From NCBI RefSeq assembly GCF_016937515.1, contig NZ_JAFHKM010000002.1, positions 1 through 64,000 of the forward strand: DNA of 64,000 bases, written 5' to 3'. The notes beneath the pieces were generated by a model. That model made no database searches. It was not told the origin of the DNA and saw only the letters and a list, made by a program, of their open reading frames with translations. Below are positions 29,101 to 38,851 of the stretch, in pieces (position 1 is the stretch's first letter; every line of letters begins with the position of its first letter). Origin of the DNA: Cohnella algarum. Lineage in GTDB: Bacteria > Bacillota > Bacilli > Paenibacillales > Paenibacillaceae. The translations under genes and the position numbers were made by a program.

Positions 29101-30282
29101 TTGAACAAGAAGTCGTTGCAAATCGGATATATCAGCACGTACGTGCCGAAAAAATGCGGCCTAGCCACCTATACGCATCATTTGAGGGAAGCGGTCGCCT
29201 CCGCGAAGGGGGCGGCTTCCTTCGATCCGGTCGTCGCGATGTGCGAGCCGGAGGAAGCTTCCCTTTACGGGGAACCCTATCATTTCCCGCTCGTCAAGAA
29301 CGACAAGGAAGCGTATCGCCGCATGGCCGATGCGATCAACCGCAGCCCGGTCCATGTCGTTTCGCTGCAGCACGAATTCGGCATTTTCGGCGGAGACGCC
29401 GGCCGCTATGCGATCGAGCTGCTGGAACGGTTGAAAAAGCCGGTCGTCACGACCTTCCATACGGTATTCGAAAAGCCCGCCGAGCCCTATGCGTCGGTTC
29501 AAGCGGCCATTGCCGAGCGGAGCGATTACATCCATGTCATGAACCGCCGGGCGATCGGATACCTTCACGACCATTTCGGCATTCCGCTGCAGAAAATTTC
29601 GTTCATCCCTCACGGAACCCCGGTTCCGAACGGCAAAGAACGCAGCGCGACCCGCAAAGCTTACGGCTGGGACAACCGCAAGGTGCTGTTTCAGTTCGGT
29701 TTGCTCAGCCGCGGCAAAGGGGTGGAGTCGCTTCTTAAAGCCGTCGCGCCGGCGGTCCGGGCGGTGCCGGACCTGCTGTATGTGATCGCGGGGCAAACCC
29801 ATCCGGAAGTCCGCAAACGCGAAGGCGAGGCGTACCGGGAGGAACTGAAAGCGATGATTCGGGAGCTCGGCCTGACGCATCATGTCCGCATGGTCGACCG
29901 GTACTTGCCGGAGGACGAGCTGGCGGCGCTCATTTCCGCCTGCGATCTCTATGCGACCCCGTATCCGGGCATGCAGCAAATTACGAGCGGAACGCTCGCG
30001 TACGCCGCCGGGCTCGGACGCCCGATTTTAAGCACGCCGTACGATTATGCCGTCGACCTTGTCCAGGGTTACGAGGGTCTTCTTCTTCCTTACGGGGATA
30101 CGGATGCCTGGAGCACCAGAATCATCGAGCTGTTCACCTATCCGGAGCTGCTCGCGGAATGCGAGAAATGGATGACGGACATCGGCCGCAGCATGCAGTG
30201 GCCTCAGGCGGGGGCGCAATATTTGGAACTGCTCGAAAAAGCGGCGGCAAAAAAATCGTGGAGCATGGCCGATGTCGGCTGA
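29101..30282 (+). CDS. Glycosyltransferase family 4-type enzyme
   Basis: 393 residues, intact GT-B fold. The N-terminal domain (YISTYVPKKCGLATYTHHLR, VVSLQHEFGIFGG, VVTTFHTVFEKP) and the C-terminal nucleotide-sugar domain (FGLLSRGKGVESLLKA, VDRYLPEDELAALISACDLY, SGTLAYAAGLGRPI) are typical of GT4 retaining transferases. The TTG start at 29101 is used because GGAGG lies 8 nt upstream. It overlaps the next gene by 11 nt, so the two are coupled. The acceptor and sugar are unknown. Proximity to a SigB promoter hints at stress-linked glycan synthesis, which is inference. Confidence 0.85.
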   Translation: MNKKSLQIGYISTYVPKKCGLATYTHHLREAVASAKGAASFDPVVAMCEPEEASLYGEPYHFPLVKNDKEAYRRMADAINRSPVHVVSLQHEFGIFGGDAGRYAIELLERLKKPVVTTFHTVFEKPAEPYASVQAAIAERSDYIHVMNRRAIGYLHDHFGIPLQKISFIPHGTPVPNGKERSATRKAYGWDNRKVLFQFGLLSRGKGVESLLKAVAPAVRAVPDLLYVIAGQTHPEVRKREGEAYREELKAMIRELGLTHHVRMVDRYLPEDELAALISACDLYATPYPGMQQITSGTLAYAAGLGRPILSTPYDYAVDLVQGYEGLLLPYGDTDAWSTRIIELFTYPELLAECEKWMTDIGRSMQWPQAGAQYLELLEKAAAKKSWSMADVG

Positions 30283-31813
30283 ATCCGCGAAAAAACCGGC
30301 TTATGCGGCTCCGTCCTTCCGCCACCTGAGCCGCATGACCGACGACACCGGGCTGATCGAGCATGCGTTAGGCCGCATCCCGCGGCGCGCCGAAGGCTAT
30401 ACGACCGACGACAACGCCCGCGCCTTGTGGGTCGTGTCGGAGTGGCTCGCTCCGTCGCGCGCGAAGCTGCTCGCTCCCGGCGACCTCGAAAAGCTGACGC
30501 AGCTTGCCGATATTTATTTGGCCTTCTTGGTTTGGTGCCAGCGGGAGGACGGCTGGTTCCACAACAACGTCGCCTACGACCGGACCCCGGAGCCCGAGAA
30601 CGTATCCTACGATTGTCAGGGACGTTCCATCCTGGGGTGCGCCTGCGCCTGGACGAGCCTGCCCGAGGGCCGGCGCGAAGCCGCGTTCGCGCTTCTGGAT
30701 CGGGCGCTCCCGACGATCGACCGGATCGATTCCGTTCGCGGGCGCGCGTTCGCCTTGGCCGCTTGCGCGCATTTGCTGGAATCGGAAGCGCGGGGCCGCA
30801 TTCGGCTGCCCGAAGGCTGGGCGGAGCGGCTGCGGGAGCAGGTGCTGAAGCAGGAGGAAGCGCTCGTCCTCTCGTACATTCGGCATTCGGACGAGCGCTG
30901 GCATTGGTTCGAGCCCGCGATGACGTACGGCAACGGCGTGCTTCCTTGGTCGCTTCTGAAAGCTTTTCGGATCACGCATCGTGCGAAAACGCTGGAAATC
31001 GGCCTGACCAGCCTGCACGCGCTTCATCGGGCGATGGCTTCGGAGAGCGGCTGGTACCGTCCGATCGGCAACGAAAGCTGGCACTCGCCGGAGGCCAGCA
31101 GCCGCTGGGACCAGCAGCCGCTGGAAATGTTCAAGCTTGCGCTGGCGCTGGACGAGGCGGCCTCCGTGCTCGCCCTGAGCGAAACGAGCGCCGCATTGGG
31201 GGCGACCGGTTCGGACGCCTGGCTTTCGCCGGATCGGACCGAAGCCTCGCGGACGTTGTACGGGGCGGCGCCGGATGCGCCGGACGGTTCGCCCGCCGCG
31301 AGGGGCCGCGGGGCCGCGTTCTCGTTGGGCGAAGCCGATGCGGCGCTGGCGCCGATTCGCGCGGGCGAGGCCGCGGCGGCGGATCGGGCACGTCCGGCGC
31401 TGGCGCCGATTCGCCGGAAAAGCGCGATCGAGGCCTACGGCGCCGAGGCGGCCGCCGCCCGATCCGAGAGCGGCGCGCCCCCGTTCGGACGCGCGCAGGA
31501 CAACCGCAACCGCATCATGGATGCGGTTCGGGCGCTCTCTTCCGCCGCGGCCGCCGGCGAGCGGGCGGCGGATCGACGCGGGACGGCCCCGCCTTCCGCA
31601 GGCCTGGACGGACATGCCGAGGCGCTGCGGAAATTGCGCGATCGCTGCCTCGCCTGGTTTTACGGCGACAACGATCTGCACGTGCCGATGATCGACCCGG
31701 CGGAAGGGGCGTGCTTCGACGGCCTGCAATTGCACGGCCCCAATATGAACTGCGGCGCGGAGGCGACGATCTCGTACTTGATGACCGAAGCGTTATGCTG
31801 CCGCCGCGGGTAA
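30272..31813 (+). CDS. Glycosyltransferase-partner protein, predicted alpha-toroid
   Basis: 513 residues. The N-terminal motif AEGYTTDDNARAL and regularly spaced helices with Trp/His/Asp motifs (YDCQGRSILGCACAW, WHWFEPAMTYGNGVLPWSLL, SSRWDQQPLEMFKLAL) suggest an (alpha/alpha)-barrel like those of glycan-processing enzymes. Residues about 305-445 are an Ala/Arg/Pro-rich low-complexity stretch containing two copies of ALAPIR, which looks like an inserted linker. The C-terminal part resumes (RDRCLAWFYGDNDLHVPMID, LQLHGPNMNCGAEATISYL). It is translationally coupled to the glycosyltransferase and probably acts with it. I cannot assign a reaction. Confidence 0.6.
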   Translation: MSAESAKKPAYAAPSFRHLSRMTDDTGLIEHALGRIPRRAEGYTTDDNARALWVVSEWLAPSRAKLLAPGDLEKLTQLADIYLAFLVWCQREDGWFHNNVAYDRTPEPENVSYDCQGRSILGCACAWTSLPEGRREAAFALLDRALPTIDRIDSVRGRAFALAACAHLLESEARGRIRLPEGWAERLREQVLKQEEALVLSYIRHSDERWHWFEPAMTYGNGVLPWSLLKAFRITHRAKTLEIGLTSLHALHRAMASESGWYRPIGNESWHSPEASSRWDQQPLEMFKLALALDEAASVLALSETSAALGATGSDAWLSPDRTEASRTLYGAAPDAPDGSPAARGRGAAFSLGEADAALAPIRAGEAAAADRARPALAPIRRKSAIEAYGAEAAAARSESGAPPFGRAQDNRNRIMDAVRALSSAAAAGERAADRRGTAPPSAGLDGHAEALRKLRDRCLAWFYGDNDLHVPMIDPAEGACFDGLQLHGPNMNCGAEATISYLMTEALCCRRG

Positions 31814-31831
31814 GCGAAATCGTTTGCTCCG

Positions 31832-33166
31832 TCAGCCTCCGACCCTCTCCAGCGTATGGCGGTTCGGGGGAATCGGCACGCCCAGGTTCCCCCTGAGCGT
31901 GTCGCTTTCGTACTCTTCGCGGAAAATGCCGCGCGACCGCAAAATCGGCACGACCTGCTCCACGAAGTCGTTCAGCCCGCTCGGCAAGCTCGAATGAACG
32001 ATAAAGCCGTCGCCCGCTTCCTCCTCGTGCCACTGCTGGATGAGGTCCGCGATTTTTTCCGGCGTGCCGACGAACTCGCCGCGCGGCGTCGCGCTGCGGA
32101 GCGCGACCTGACGCAAGGTCAGATTTTGCTCCCTGGCCGTTCGCTTGATTTTGTCCGTCCCGCTGCGGAAGCTGTTCTGCCCCAAATCCCCGATATCCGG
32201 GAACGGCTCGTCAAGCGGAAAGCGCGAGAAGTCGAAATGCTCGAAAAACCGGCCCAAATAATCGAGCGCTTTGTCGATCGTCACAAGGCCGGCAAGCTCC
32301 TCGTATTTGCGCTCGGCCTCCTCCTCGGTGCGCCCGATGATCGGATGGATGCCCGGCAGAATGACGATGTCGTCCTTCGAGCGGCCAAGCGCGACCGCCC
32401 GCCCTTTGACATCGGCGTAGAACGCCTTCGCCTCCTCGATCGTTTCGCTTCCGGTAAATACCGCGTCCGCCTGCTTCGCGGCCAGCGTTTTGCCGCTTTC
32501 CGACGAGCCCGCCTGGAAAATCACCGGCCTTCCCTGACGCGACCGCGCGATATTGAGCGGCCCCTGAACGCTGAAATATTCTCCCCGATGGTTCAGCCGG
32601 TGCATTTTGGCCGGATCGAAAAACACCCCGGACGCTTTGTCCCGAACGAACGCATCGTCCTCCCACGAATCCCACAAGCCGTTCGCGACGTCGACGAACT
32701 CCTCGGCGATCCGGTATCTTTCGTCATGGGACGGATGAGGCCCGCCCCCGCGGCCGCCGTAATTGAGCGCCGAGCCTTCGAGCGGCGACGTCACCACGTT
32801 CCAGCCCGCCCTTCCGCCGCTGATGTGATCGAGCGAACCGAACTGCCTCGCGACCGTAAACGGCTGGCTGTACGAGGTGGACAGCGTCCCGACGAGACCG
32901 ATGCGGGAGGTCGCCGCCGCCAGCGCCGACAAAATCGTGAGCGGTTCGAAACGGTTGAGAAAATGGGGGATCGATTTTTCGTTGATGTACAGTCCGTCCG
33001 CGATAAAAACGAGATCGAACTTCCCCTTCTCCGCCAGAAGCGCCTGCTCCCGGTAAAAAGGAAAGCTGACGCTGGCGTCGGCCGGCACCTCCGGATGCCG
33101 CCACGCCGATACGTTGCCGCCCACCCCGTGGATGAGGGCGCCGAGCTTCAGTTGCTTTTTGGCCAT
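31832..33166 (-). CDS. cmoJ: LLM flavin monooxygenase, NtaA/SnaA/DszA type (CmoJ-like)
   Basis: 444 residues, intact, in the family of FMNH2-dependent two-component monooxygenases. Motifs include [67 protein letters not shown] and [15 protein letters not shown]. Length and gene context match Bacillus CmoJ (YtnJ), which oxidatively cleaves N-acetylated S-alkyl cysteines. The start at 33166 has AAGGAGG. It is the last gene of the operon and converges on the toroid gene with 18 nt between stops and no visible terminator. Confidence 0.78.
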   Translation of the reverse strand: MAKKQLKLGALIHGVGGNVSAWRHPEVPADASVSFPFYREQALLAEKGKFDLVFIADGLYINEKSIPHFLNRFEPLTILSALAAATSRIGLVGTLSTSYSQPFTVARQFGSLDHISGGRAGWNVVTSPLEGSALNYGGRGGGPHPSHDERYRIAEEFVDVANGLWDSWEDDAFVRDKASGVFFDPAKMHRLNHRGEYFSVQGPLNIARSRQGRPVIFQAGSSESGKTLAAKQADAVFTGSETIEEAKAFYADVKGRAVALGRSKDDIVILPGIHPIIGRTEEEAERKYEELAGLVTIDKALDYLGRFFEHFDFSRFPLDEPFPDIGDLGQNSFRSGTDKIKRTAREQNLTLRQVALRSATPRGEFVGTPEKIADLIQQWHEEEAGDGFIVHSSLPSGLNDFVEQVVPILRSRGIFREEYESDTLRGNLGVPIPPNRHTLERVGG

Positions 33167-33209
33167 TCGCGTGTTCCTCCTTCGCTTGTTCCGATCCATC
33201 CGCCCGCCG

Positions 33210-33734
33210 TCAATGGAAGGCGGTTTCTTTGAGGCGCAGCCGGTAGCATTTGACGAGCGTTTCCCCGTTGTTGAACTCCTTGTCGCGCGCGCGCTCGAAG
33301 CCGAGCCGCTCATACAGCTTCACGGCGTCCGCCATGATATCCGAAGTGTGCAAATGCAAGCTGTCGCTGCCCCACTCGCGCGACCGGCGCGCGCATTCGC
33401 CGAGGATCGCGGTGGCGACCCCTTTGCCCCGAAAATCCGGAGAAACGCCGAGCAACCGGACGATCGGCCCGTTTATTCCGAGTTCGGGCAACCCGTACGC
33501 CGCCTCCGACGAATCGAACAGCAGCCCGCTGCCCGCGATGCGCCCGTTCCATTCCGCGACGATCCGCGCCCTCGGGCCGTCTCCCTCGACGGACGCCAAA
33601 ATCGATTCCCGGTAAGCCGGCCATTTGTCGGCAAGCGGGGCTTCGTACTGCCCGTAGGCTCCCAGCAAAACGCCGCGAATCGGTTCCTTGTCGGCTTCGA
33701 CCGCATCGCGAATGCGAAGTTCGTGTTGCGCCAT
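33210..33734 (-). CDS. snaA: GNAT N-acetyltransferase (SnaA-like)
   Basis: 174 residues, single GNAT domain. The acetyl-CoA motif is [20 protein letters not shown], followed by [20 protein letters not shown]. In Bacillus the operon partner SnaA (YtmI) N-acetylates S-alkylated cysteines before oxidation. Here the enzyme sits in the same kind of operon, with transporter, monooxygenases and deacylase, which is the main reason for the name. The start at 33734 follows TAGGAGGG. The dinB-type gene ends 12 nt upstream. Confidence 0.7.
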   Translation of the reverse strand: MAQHELRIRDAVEADKEPIRGVLLGAYGQYEAPLADKWPAYRESILASVEGDGPRARIVAEWNGRIAGSGLLFDSSEAAYGLPELGINGPIVRLLGVSPDFRGKGVATAILGECARRSREWGSDSLHLHTSDIMADAVKLYERLGFERARDKEFNNGETLVKCYRLRLKETAFH

Positions 33735-33745
33735 GAGACCCCCTC

Positions 33746-34240
33746 CTAAAAGTGTCCGTTTGCCAGGCTCAAACTCGGATCGTCCCGTTTGATCCGGTCG
33801 ATCTGGCCCAAATGCCGCTGCAAATGCTCCGTAAAAGAGCGGATGACCCCGCTCAGCGTCACCGTCTCGCCGCGGAAATTGACGGCCGACTTTTCGCCGT
33901 ATTCGGCGGGGATGCGGCGCAGCAGAAGCCCGTTGTAAACGAGCAGCGCCTCGAAAAAATCCAAAATGTCCGCCGCCGAGCCTTCGTTGGCAAACGTTCG
34001 GCTCACCCAATCGTCCTGGTCGAAGGCGGGGAGCCTCGCGACGGAGCCGGAAACGATTTCCCGGATCCGGAACGACACGACGAGATGATGATCCGCCAAA
34101 TGGGACAGCACCTCGGTCACGCTCCATTTGTCCGGCGCCGGCTTGCGTCTCAGCTGATCTTCCGAAAGTCCCTCGACCGCTTCGCGCAGCGGCTTGATCG
34201 TATTCAAATAACGCTCGATTTCGTTCGGGCTTAAGCTCAT
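33746..34240 (-). CDS. DinB-superfamily protein
   Basis: 164 residues, four-helix DinB/YfiT-like fold with candidate metal-binding histidines in VLSHLADHHLVVSF and FTEHLQRHLGQIDRIK. Some family members are bacillithiol-dependent S-transferases, which would suit an operon that handles modified thiols; this is inference. The start at 34240 follows AGGAGGG and overlaps the upstream M20 gene stop by 4 nt. No counterpart is part of the Bacillus subtilis version of this operon as I know it. Confidence 0.75.
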   Translation of the reverse strand: MSLSPNEIERYLNTIKPLREAVEGLSEDQLRRKPAPDKWSVTEVLSHLADHHLVVSFRIREIVSGSVARLPAFDQDDWVSRTFANEGSAADILDFFEALLVYNGLLLRRIPAEYGEKSAVNFRGETVTLSGVIRSFTEHLQRHLGQIDRIKRDDPSLSLANGHF

Positions 34241-35511
34241 CGGAATCCCTCCTGCAAAATAGTCCCGCCGTCGGAACGATCGCCTGCCGCGCCAGTCTCG
34301 CCGGTCCCTGCGCCGGGTTCGGCCGAAGCGTTCCCGGCCGCATGGGGACCGGCCAACCGGCGCAGCGCCTCCTCCGCCGCCGCGGCCAGATAGGCCGCGG
34401 CGAGCGGCAGCGCCCGCTCGTCCAGGTCGAAGGCCGGGTGATGCCATTCGTGCGGGCCGTTCGTGCCGACGAACGCGAACACGCCGGGAATTTCGCGCTG
34501 ATAGAACGCGAAATCCTCGCCCGCAAGCGACGGGACGGGCTCGATCGCCTCAAGCCCCGCTTTCGCGGCGGCCGCAAGTGCGGTTTCGATCCAGGACGGA
34601 TCGTTCGTCACCGCCGGCGGACCCTCGAGCCAGCGAACCTCCGCTTTCGTCCCGAGCGCCGCCGCCACCCCTTCGGCAAGCTGCGCGAACCGCTCCCGGA
34701 CGAGCCTTCGCGCGTCCGGATCGAACGTCCGCAGCGTCCCCTCCAGCACGGCCGTCTCCGGGATGACGTTCCAGCTCGTTCCTCCCTGGATGCGCGTCAC
34801 GCTGACGACCGCGCTCTGCAGCGGGCCGACGTTGCGGCTGACGATCGTCTGCAGCGCGGCCACGACATGGGAAGCCGCCACGATCGGATCGGCGGACGCT
34901 TCCGGAACGGCCGCATGGCTGCCGACGCCCCGCAGCTCGACGACGAAGCCGTCGGCGGCGGCCATCAGCGGCCCCGCCTTGATCCCGATCCGGCCGACCG
35001 GCAAATCCGGCTTGTTGTGCAGCCCGAAAATCGCCCGGACGCCGTCCAGGGCCCCGCTGGCCAGCACCAGTCCCGCGCCCTGCGCCTTCTCCTCGGCCGG
35101 CTGAAAAACAAACCGGACCGTGCCCGGCAGCTCCCGCTCCTTTTCCTTGAGCAGAAAGGCCGCTCCGAGCAGCGCCGCCGCATGAAAGTCGTGGCCGCAG
35201 GCGTGCATTTTGCCGTCGTGCTTCGAAGCGAACGGCAGCCCGGTTTCCTCGCGGACCGGCAGCGCGTCGATGTCCGCCCGCAAGGCGACGACCGGCCCGC
35301 CGGCGAAGCCTCCCGCTTCGGCAACCAATCCCGTCCGAAGCGGAACGTCCGCGATCCGGACGCCCGCTTCGGACAGCCAGCCGCGAATCGCCGCCGTCGT
35401 CCGGAATTCCTCGTGCGACAGCTCGGGGTGCGCATGCAGCTCCCGCCGAATCGCGACCAGCCGCTCCGCAAGCTCCGCCGTCGGCGTTGGATAAACCGCG
35501 GATTCGCTCAT
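34237..35511 (-). CDS. sndA: M20 amidohydrolase (SndA-like deacetylase)
   Basis: 424 residues, intact. M20/peptidase-D metal motifs: ALRADIDALPV, MHACGHDFHAAALLG, PAEEKAQGAG and a late LAGEDFAFYQ with the HEWHHPAFDLDE tail. The dimerisation domain is in between (VELRGVGSHAAVPEASADPI). In Bacillus, SndA (YtnL) removes the N-acetyl group in the alkyl-cysteine pathway; the operon position here is equivalent. It starts within the cmoO stop (ATGA) and ends within the dinB start, so the whole block is tightly coupled. The C-terminus has an extra Gly/Ala-rich tail. Confidence 0.78.
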   Translation of the reverse strand: MSESAVYPTPTAELAERLVAIRRELHAHPELSHEEFRTTAAIRGWLSEAGVRIADVPLRTGLVAEAGGFAGGPVVALRADIDALPVREETGLPFASKHDGKMHACGHDFHAAALLGAAFLLKEKERELPGTVRFVFQPAEEKAQGAGLVLASGALDGVRAIFGLHNKPDLPVGRIGIKAGPLMAAADGFVVELRGVGSHAAVPEASADPIVAASHVVAALQTIVSRNVGPLQSAVVSVTRIQGGTSWNVIPETAVLEGTLRTFDPDARRLVRERFAQLAEGVAAALGTKAEVRWLEGPPAVTNDPSWIETALAAAAKAGLEAIEPVPSLAGEDFAFYQREIPGVFAFVGTNGPHEWHHPAFDLDERALPLAAAYLAAAAEEALRRLAGPHAAGNASAEPGAGTGETGAAGDRSDGGTILQEGFR

Positions 35512-36536
35512 CGCCGCTCCTCCCTTCCCGCCGGCAGCTCGGCGAACGCCTCTTTCAGCAGTTCGAACGAACGCTTGCGCCGGGCAAAGTCCTTGATCCC
35601 CGTCGTCACGATAATCTCCTCGGCGCCGAGACGCTCCGACAGTTCCAGCAGCCTGGCGCGGACGGCCGACGGCGACCCTTTCGTCACGTCCGCCTCCCGC
35701 ACCTCGATCGTGAAGCGCTCGTTCGTCTGGCGCCCGAACTCTTCGGCGTGCTCCACGGTTCCGACCGTGATCGTCCGGCCGCTTTCCAGCCTGATCTTCA
35801 CGATTTTGATCTCCTCGGCCAGCGAGGCCGCTTCCCCGTCCGTTTCCGCGACGATGACGGACAAAGCCAACATCGGGCGGGGGACCGTTCCTTTCCCCCC
35901 GTCGAACTTCGCCCTGTAAGCCGCAAACGCCGCCTCCGCAACCTCGATGTCCCCGTTGATAAACAACGCGAACACGTAAGGATGTCCCGCCTGCGCCGCC
36001 AGCTCCGCGCTCGCGACGCTCGTTCCGAGCACGTACAGCTCGGCGGGACGGTCGACGGCCGGATACGCCTTGAGCCCCGGCAAGGGGTGATCCTCCGGCA
36101 GCCGGTCGTGCAAGTACTGCTCCAGCTCGGCCAGCTTGCCTTCGAGCGGCGTCGGCTCCGCTACCCCTTTTTGCAGCGCCTTCGTCGAATTCGGCAGCCC
36201 GCCCGGAGCCCGGCCGACGCCGAGCTCGACGCGGCCCGGGGCGAGCGCCGCGAGCACGTTGAAGTTTTCCGCCACCTTGTACGGGCTGTAATGCTGCAGC
36301 ATGACGCCGCCGGAGCCGATGCGGATTTTCTCGGTTTTCGCCAGCAAATACGCGATCAGCACCTCCGGGGACGATCCGGCGACCTGCGCGCTGTCGTGAT
36401 GTTCGGACACCCACAGCCGCTCGTAGCCGAGCCGTTCGGCAAGCCGCGCGATTTCCAGCGTGTGCGCGAACGCGTCCGAGGCGTTTTCCCCTTCGAAGAG
36501 AGGACTTTGATCCAAAATGCCCAGTTTGATAACCAC
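35508..36536 (-). CDS. cmoO: LLM flavin oxidoreductase, MsnO8 type (CmoO-like)
   Basis: 342 residues of the bacterial-luciferase fold (LGILDQSPLFEGENASDAF, RLWVSEHHDSAQVAGSSPEV, IRIGSGGVMLQHYSPYKVAE, GRVELGVGRAPGG). The MsnO8 subgroup and length agree with CmoO (YtmO) of the Bacillus alkyl-cysteine operon. The GTG start at 36536 has AAAGGATG about 10 nt upstream. It follows the ABC ATPase by 22 nt and precedes the M20 gene with overlapping stop/start. Paired with the second LLM enzyme at 31832-33166. No flavin reductase (CmoI/RibR equivalents) is seen here. Confidence 0.75.
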   Translation of the reverse strand: MVIKLGILDQSPLFEGENASDAFAHTLEIARLAERLGYERLWVSEHHDSAQVAGSSPEVLIAYLLAKTEKIRIGSGGVMLQHYSPYKVAENFNVLAALAPGRVELGVGRAPGGLPNSTKALQKGVAEPTPLEGKLAELEQYLHDRLPEDHPLPGLKAYPAVDRPAELYVLGTSVASAELAAQAGHPYVFALFINGDIEVAEAAFAAYRAKFDGGKGTVPRPMLALSVIVAETDGEAASLAEEIKIVKIRLESGRTITVGTVEHAEEFGRQTNERFTIEVREADVTKGSPSAVRARLLELSERLGAEEIIVTTGIKDFARRKRSFELLKEAFAELPAGREERR

Positions 36537-36558
36537 GTTCCATCATCCTTTCCGGGGA

Positions 36559-37311
36559 CTAAATCGAATAGCTCGCTTCGGGGAGCACCCGTTTCAAAAA
36601 CTGCTTCGTTCTCTCCTCCTTCGGCCTTGCGAACAGCTCGGCGGGCGTTCCTTCCTCGACGATCGCTCCCCGGTCCATGAAGACGACCCGGCTGGCCACG
36701 TCCTGCGCGAAGCTCATTTCATGGGTGACGACGATCATCGTAATGCCCTCCCTGGCGATTTTGCGGATGACGTCCAGCACCTCGCCGACCAGCTCCGGAT
36801 CGAGCGCGGACGTCGGTTCGTCCAGCAAAATCGCGTCCGGCTCCGGCGCCAGCGCCCGGGCGATGCCGACCCGCTGCTGCTGGCCTCCGGACAGCTGGCT
36901 CGGATAAGCGTCCAGCTTGGCGCCGAGGCCGACCTTTTCTAGCAGCCGGACGCTCCGTTCGCGGGCTTCGGCCTTCGGCAGCCTCCGCACGACGACGAGG
37001 CCCTCCATCACGTTTTCGAGCGCCGTCTTGTGGCGGAAAAGGTTGTATTGCTGGAACACCATCGTCGTCTTGCGCCGCAGCTCCAGCACTTCCTTCCGCT
37101 GCGCCCGGCCGGCGCTAACCCTCGATCCGCTTACCGCCACCTCGCCCGAAGTCGGCTTCTCCAAATAATTGATGCAGCGCAGCAGCGTCGTTTTTCCCGA
37201 GCCGCTCGGTCCGACGATGACGACGACTTCTCCTTTTTCCACCTTCAGGTTGATGCCCTTGAGCACCTCCTGCTTGCCGAACGTCTTGCGCACTTCCGTA
37301 AGCTCGATCAT
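36559..37311 (-). CDS. tcyN: Polar amino-acid/cystine ABC transporter ATPase
   Basis: 250 residues. Walker [11 protein letters not shown]-loop [17 protein letters not shown], signature [15 protein letters not shown], Walker [16 protein letters not shown]-loop VTHEMSF. This is the GlnQ/TcyN type that energises uptake of polar amino acids. Its start overlaps the permease stop by 4 nt. Context with the substrate-binding lipoprotein, two permeases and the monooxygenases points to cystine or S-modified cysteine derivatives as substrate. Confidence 0.82.
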   Translation of the reverse strand: MIELTEVRKTFGKQEVLKGINLKVEKGEVVVIVGPSGSGKTTLLRCINYLEKPTSGEVAVSGSRVSAGRAQRKEVLELRRKTTMVFQQYNLFRHKTALENVMEGLVVVRRLPKAEARERSVRLLEKVGLGAKLDAYPSQLSGGQQQRVGIARALAPEPDAILLDEPTSALDPELVGEVLDVIRKIAREGITMIVVTHEMSFAQDVASRVVFMDRGAIVEEGTPAELFARPKEERTKQFLKRVLPEASYSI

Positions 37312-38018
37312 GCCACGCCTCCCCGGTTATAGGCGCCGATCCGTCTCTCGATGAGACCGGACGCGCGCTCGATCGCGATCGTCAAGCCCCAATAAATGAC
37401 GGCGGCGGCCAAATAAGCCTCGAAAAACTTCCAATTCGTCGCGGCGACGATTTGCGCCTTCGCGTTGATATCGACGACCGAGACGGTAAAAGCGAGCGTC
37501 GAGCCGTGCAGCATCCCGATGACCGAATTGGACAGGTTCGGAAGGCTGGCGGCCAACGCCTGTGGAAACACGATCCGGCGAAGCGCCTGCGGCGTCGTCA
37601 TCCCGACCGATAGCGCCGCTTCCAGCTGTCCCCGGCTTACCGCCAGCATCCCCGACCGCACCACCTCGGACAAGTAGGCCCCCGCCGTAATCGAAAAAGA
37701 AATGTAGGCGAACCCGATCATCGGAATCGACGCCGCGCGAAAGCCAAGCCCGAGCCCCTGCGCCGTTCCGTCGATCAGAATCGGGAGGCCGAAATAAACG
37801 ATCAGCAAATGCGTCAGCATCGGCGTGCCGCGAACGACCGCGACGTAGGCGGCCGCAAGCCGGCCCAATACGGGCACCTCGTATACTCTCAGCAGGGCGG
37901 CGACCGTGCCGATGACGAACCCGCATGCGACCGACACGAACGTGATGAGCAGCGTCGTCGGAATCGCGTCCAGCAGCCGGACGAACGCTTCGGCGATAAA
38001 TCCTCCGTCAAGCTTCAT
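37308..38018 (-). CDS. tcyM: Amino-acid ABC transporter permease (second)
   Basis: About 236 residues of the HisM/GlnP family, five predicted membrane helices, with [19 protein letters not shown] and the cytoplasmic EAA loop [20 protein letters not shown] that contacts the ATPase. The ATG at 38018 (MKLDGG) is preferred to that at 38024 because AGGAGG is 9 nt upstream of it and only 3 nt from the other. It overlaps the first permease by 11 nt. Confidence 0.78.
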   Translation of the reverse strand: MKLDGGFIAEAFVRLLDAIPTTLLITFVSVACGFVIGTVAALLRVYEVPVLGRLAAAYVAVVRGTPMLTHLLIVYFGLPILIDGTAQGLGLGFRAASIPMIGFAYISFSITAGAYLSEVVRSGMLAVSRGQLEAALSVGMTTPQALRRIVFPQALAASLPNLSNSVIGMLHGSTLAFTVSVVDINAKAQIVAATNWKFFEAYLAAAVIYWGLTIAIERASGLIERRIGAYNRGGVA

Positions 38019-38802
38019 CGGCATGCGCCTCCTTCCATGAAGCGCGGCCGGCGGATCCCCGGAACAAGCCGCGGACTTTCCTCGTTGCCCGTCCCGAGAC
38101 CGATGCTGCTTCCCGATCGGGCCGCTCGAATTTCAGCAGCTTCCGCTCGGCCGTCCGGAACAGCCGTTCGAGGATGAGGCTAATGACGAAATAAATGGCC
38201 GCAAGCGAAACATAGGCTTCGATAAAATGCTGCGTGGCGGCGACGAGCGACTGCGCCTTCCCCGTCATCTCCATGACGCCGAGCGAAAAGGCGAGCGACG
38301 TGTCCTTCAGGTTCGCGATGACCTGGTTGGCGAGCACCGGCACCGATACGGCCAGCGCCTGCGGCAGCACGACGCGGCGAAACGCCTGGAAGCCGGTCAT
38401 CCCGACCGCGTAGGCCGCCTCGGTCTGCCCCCGGTCGACCGCTTCCACCGCCGCGCGAATCGCTTCGGACAGATAAGCCGCCGAATGGAGCGCATAGGTC
38501 AAAATAACGAAGAAAATGACGGGCGTCCGGCTGACGTCGACCTCGACGAGCTTGAGCAGCTCCGGCAAGCCGTAATAAATCAGAAACAGCAAAATCAAAA
38601 TCGGAGTGCCGCGGAAAAAGGATACATACAATTGCGACAGCTGCTTCAGCAGCGGCACCTTATACAGCCGGGGCAGCGCCACGACGAGGCCGATCGCGAG
38701 TCCCAGCGCCATCGACGCCGCGACGATCAGCAGCGTCGTATGCAAGCTGCCTAGCAGCTTGGGGATAAATTCCAGGACATAACGAAGCTCGGGGTCCTTC
38801 AT
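38008..38802 (-). CDS. tcyL: Amino-acid ABC transporter permease (first)
   Basis: 264 residues, HisQ/GlnP family. Membrane helices include LLIVAASMALGLAIGLVVAL; FFRGTPILILLFLIYYGLP and the EAA loop QTEAAYAVGMTGFQAFRRVV are intact. The C-terminal tail of about 45 residues (after AERKLLKFERP) is basic and longer than in most relatives. GGAGGG precedes the ATG. It follows the substrate-binding gene by 49 nt. Confidence 0.78.
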   Translation of the reverse strand: MKDPELRYVLEFIPKLLGSLHTTLLIVAASMALGLAIGLVVALPRLYKVPLLKQLSQLYVSFFRGTPILILLFLIYYGLPELLKLVEVDVSRTPVIFFVILTYALHSAAYLSEAIRAAVEAVDRGQTEAAYAVGMTGFQAFRRVVLPQALAVSVPVLANQVIANLKDTSLAFSLGVMEMTGKAQSLVAATQHFIEAYVSLAAIYFVISLILERLFRTAERKLLKFERPDREAASVSGRATRKVRGLFRGSAGRASWKEAHADEA

Positions 38803-38851
38803 CCCGCTATTCCCTCCCTACCGCCGGGCCGGCGGCGATTCGCAGACCCCT

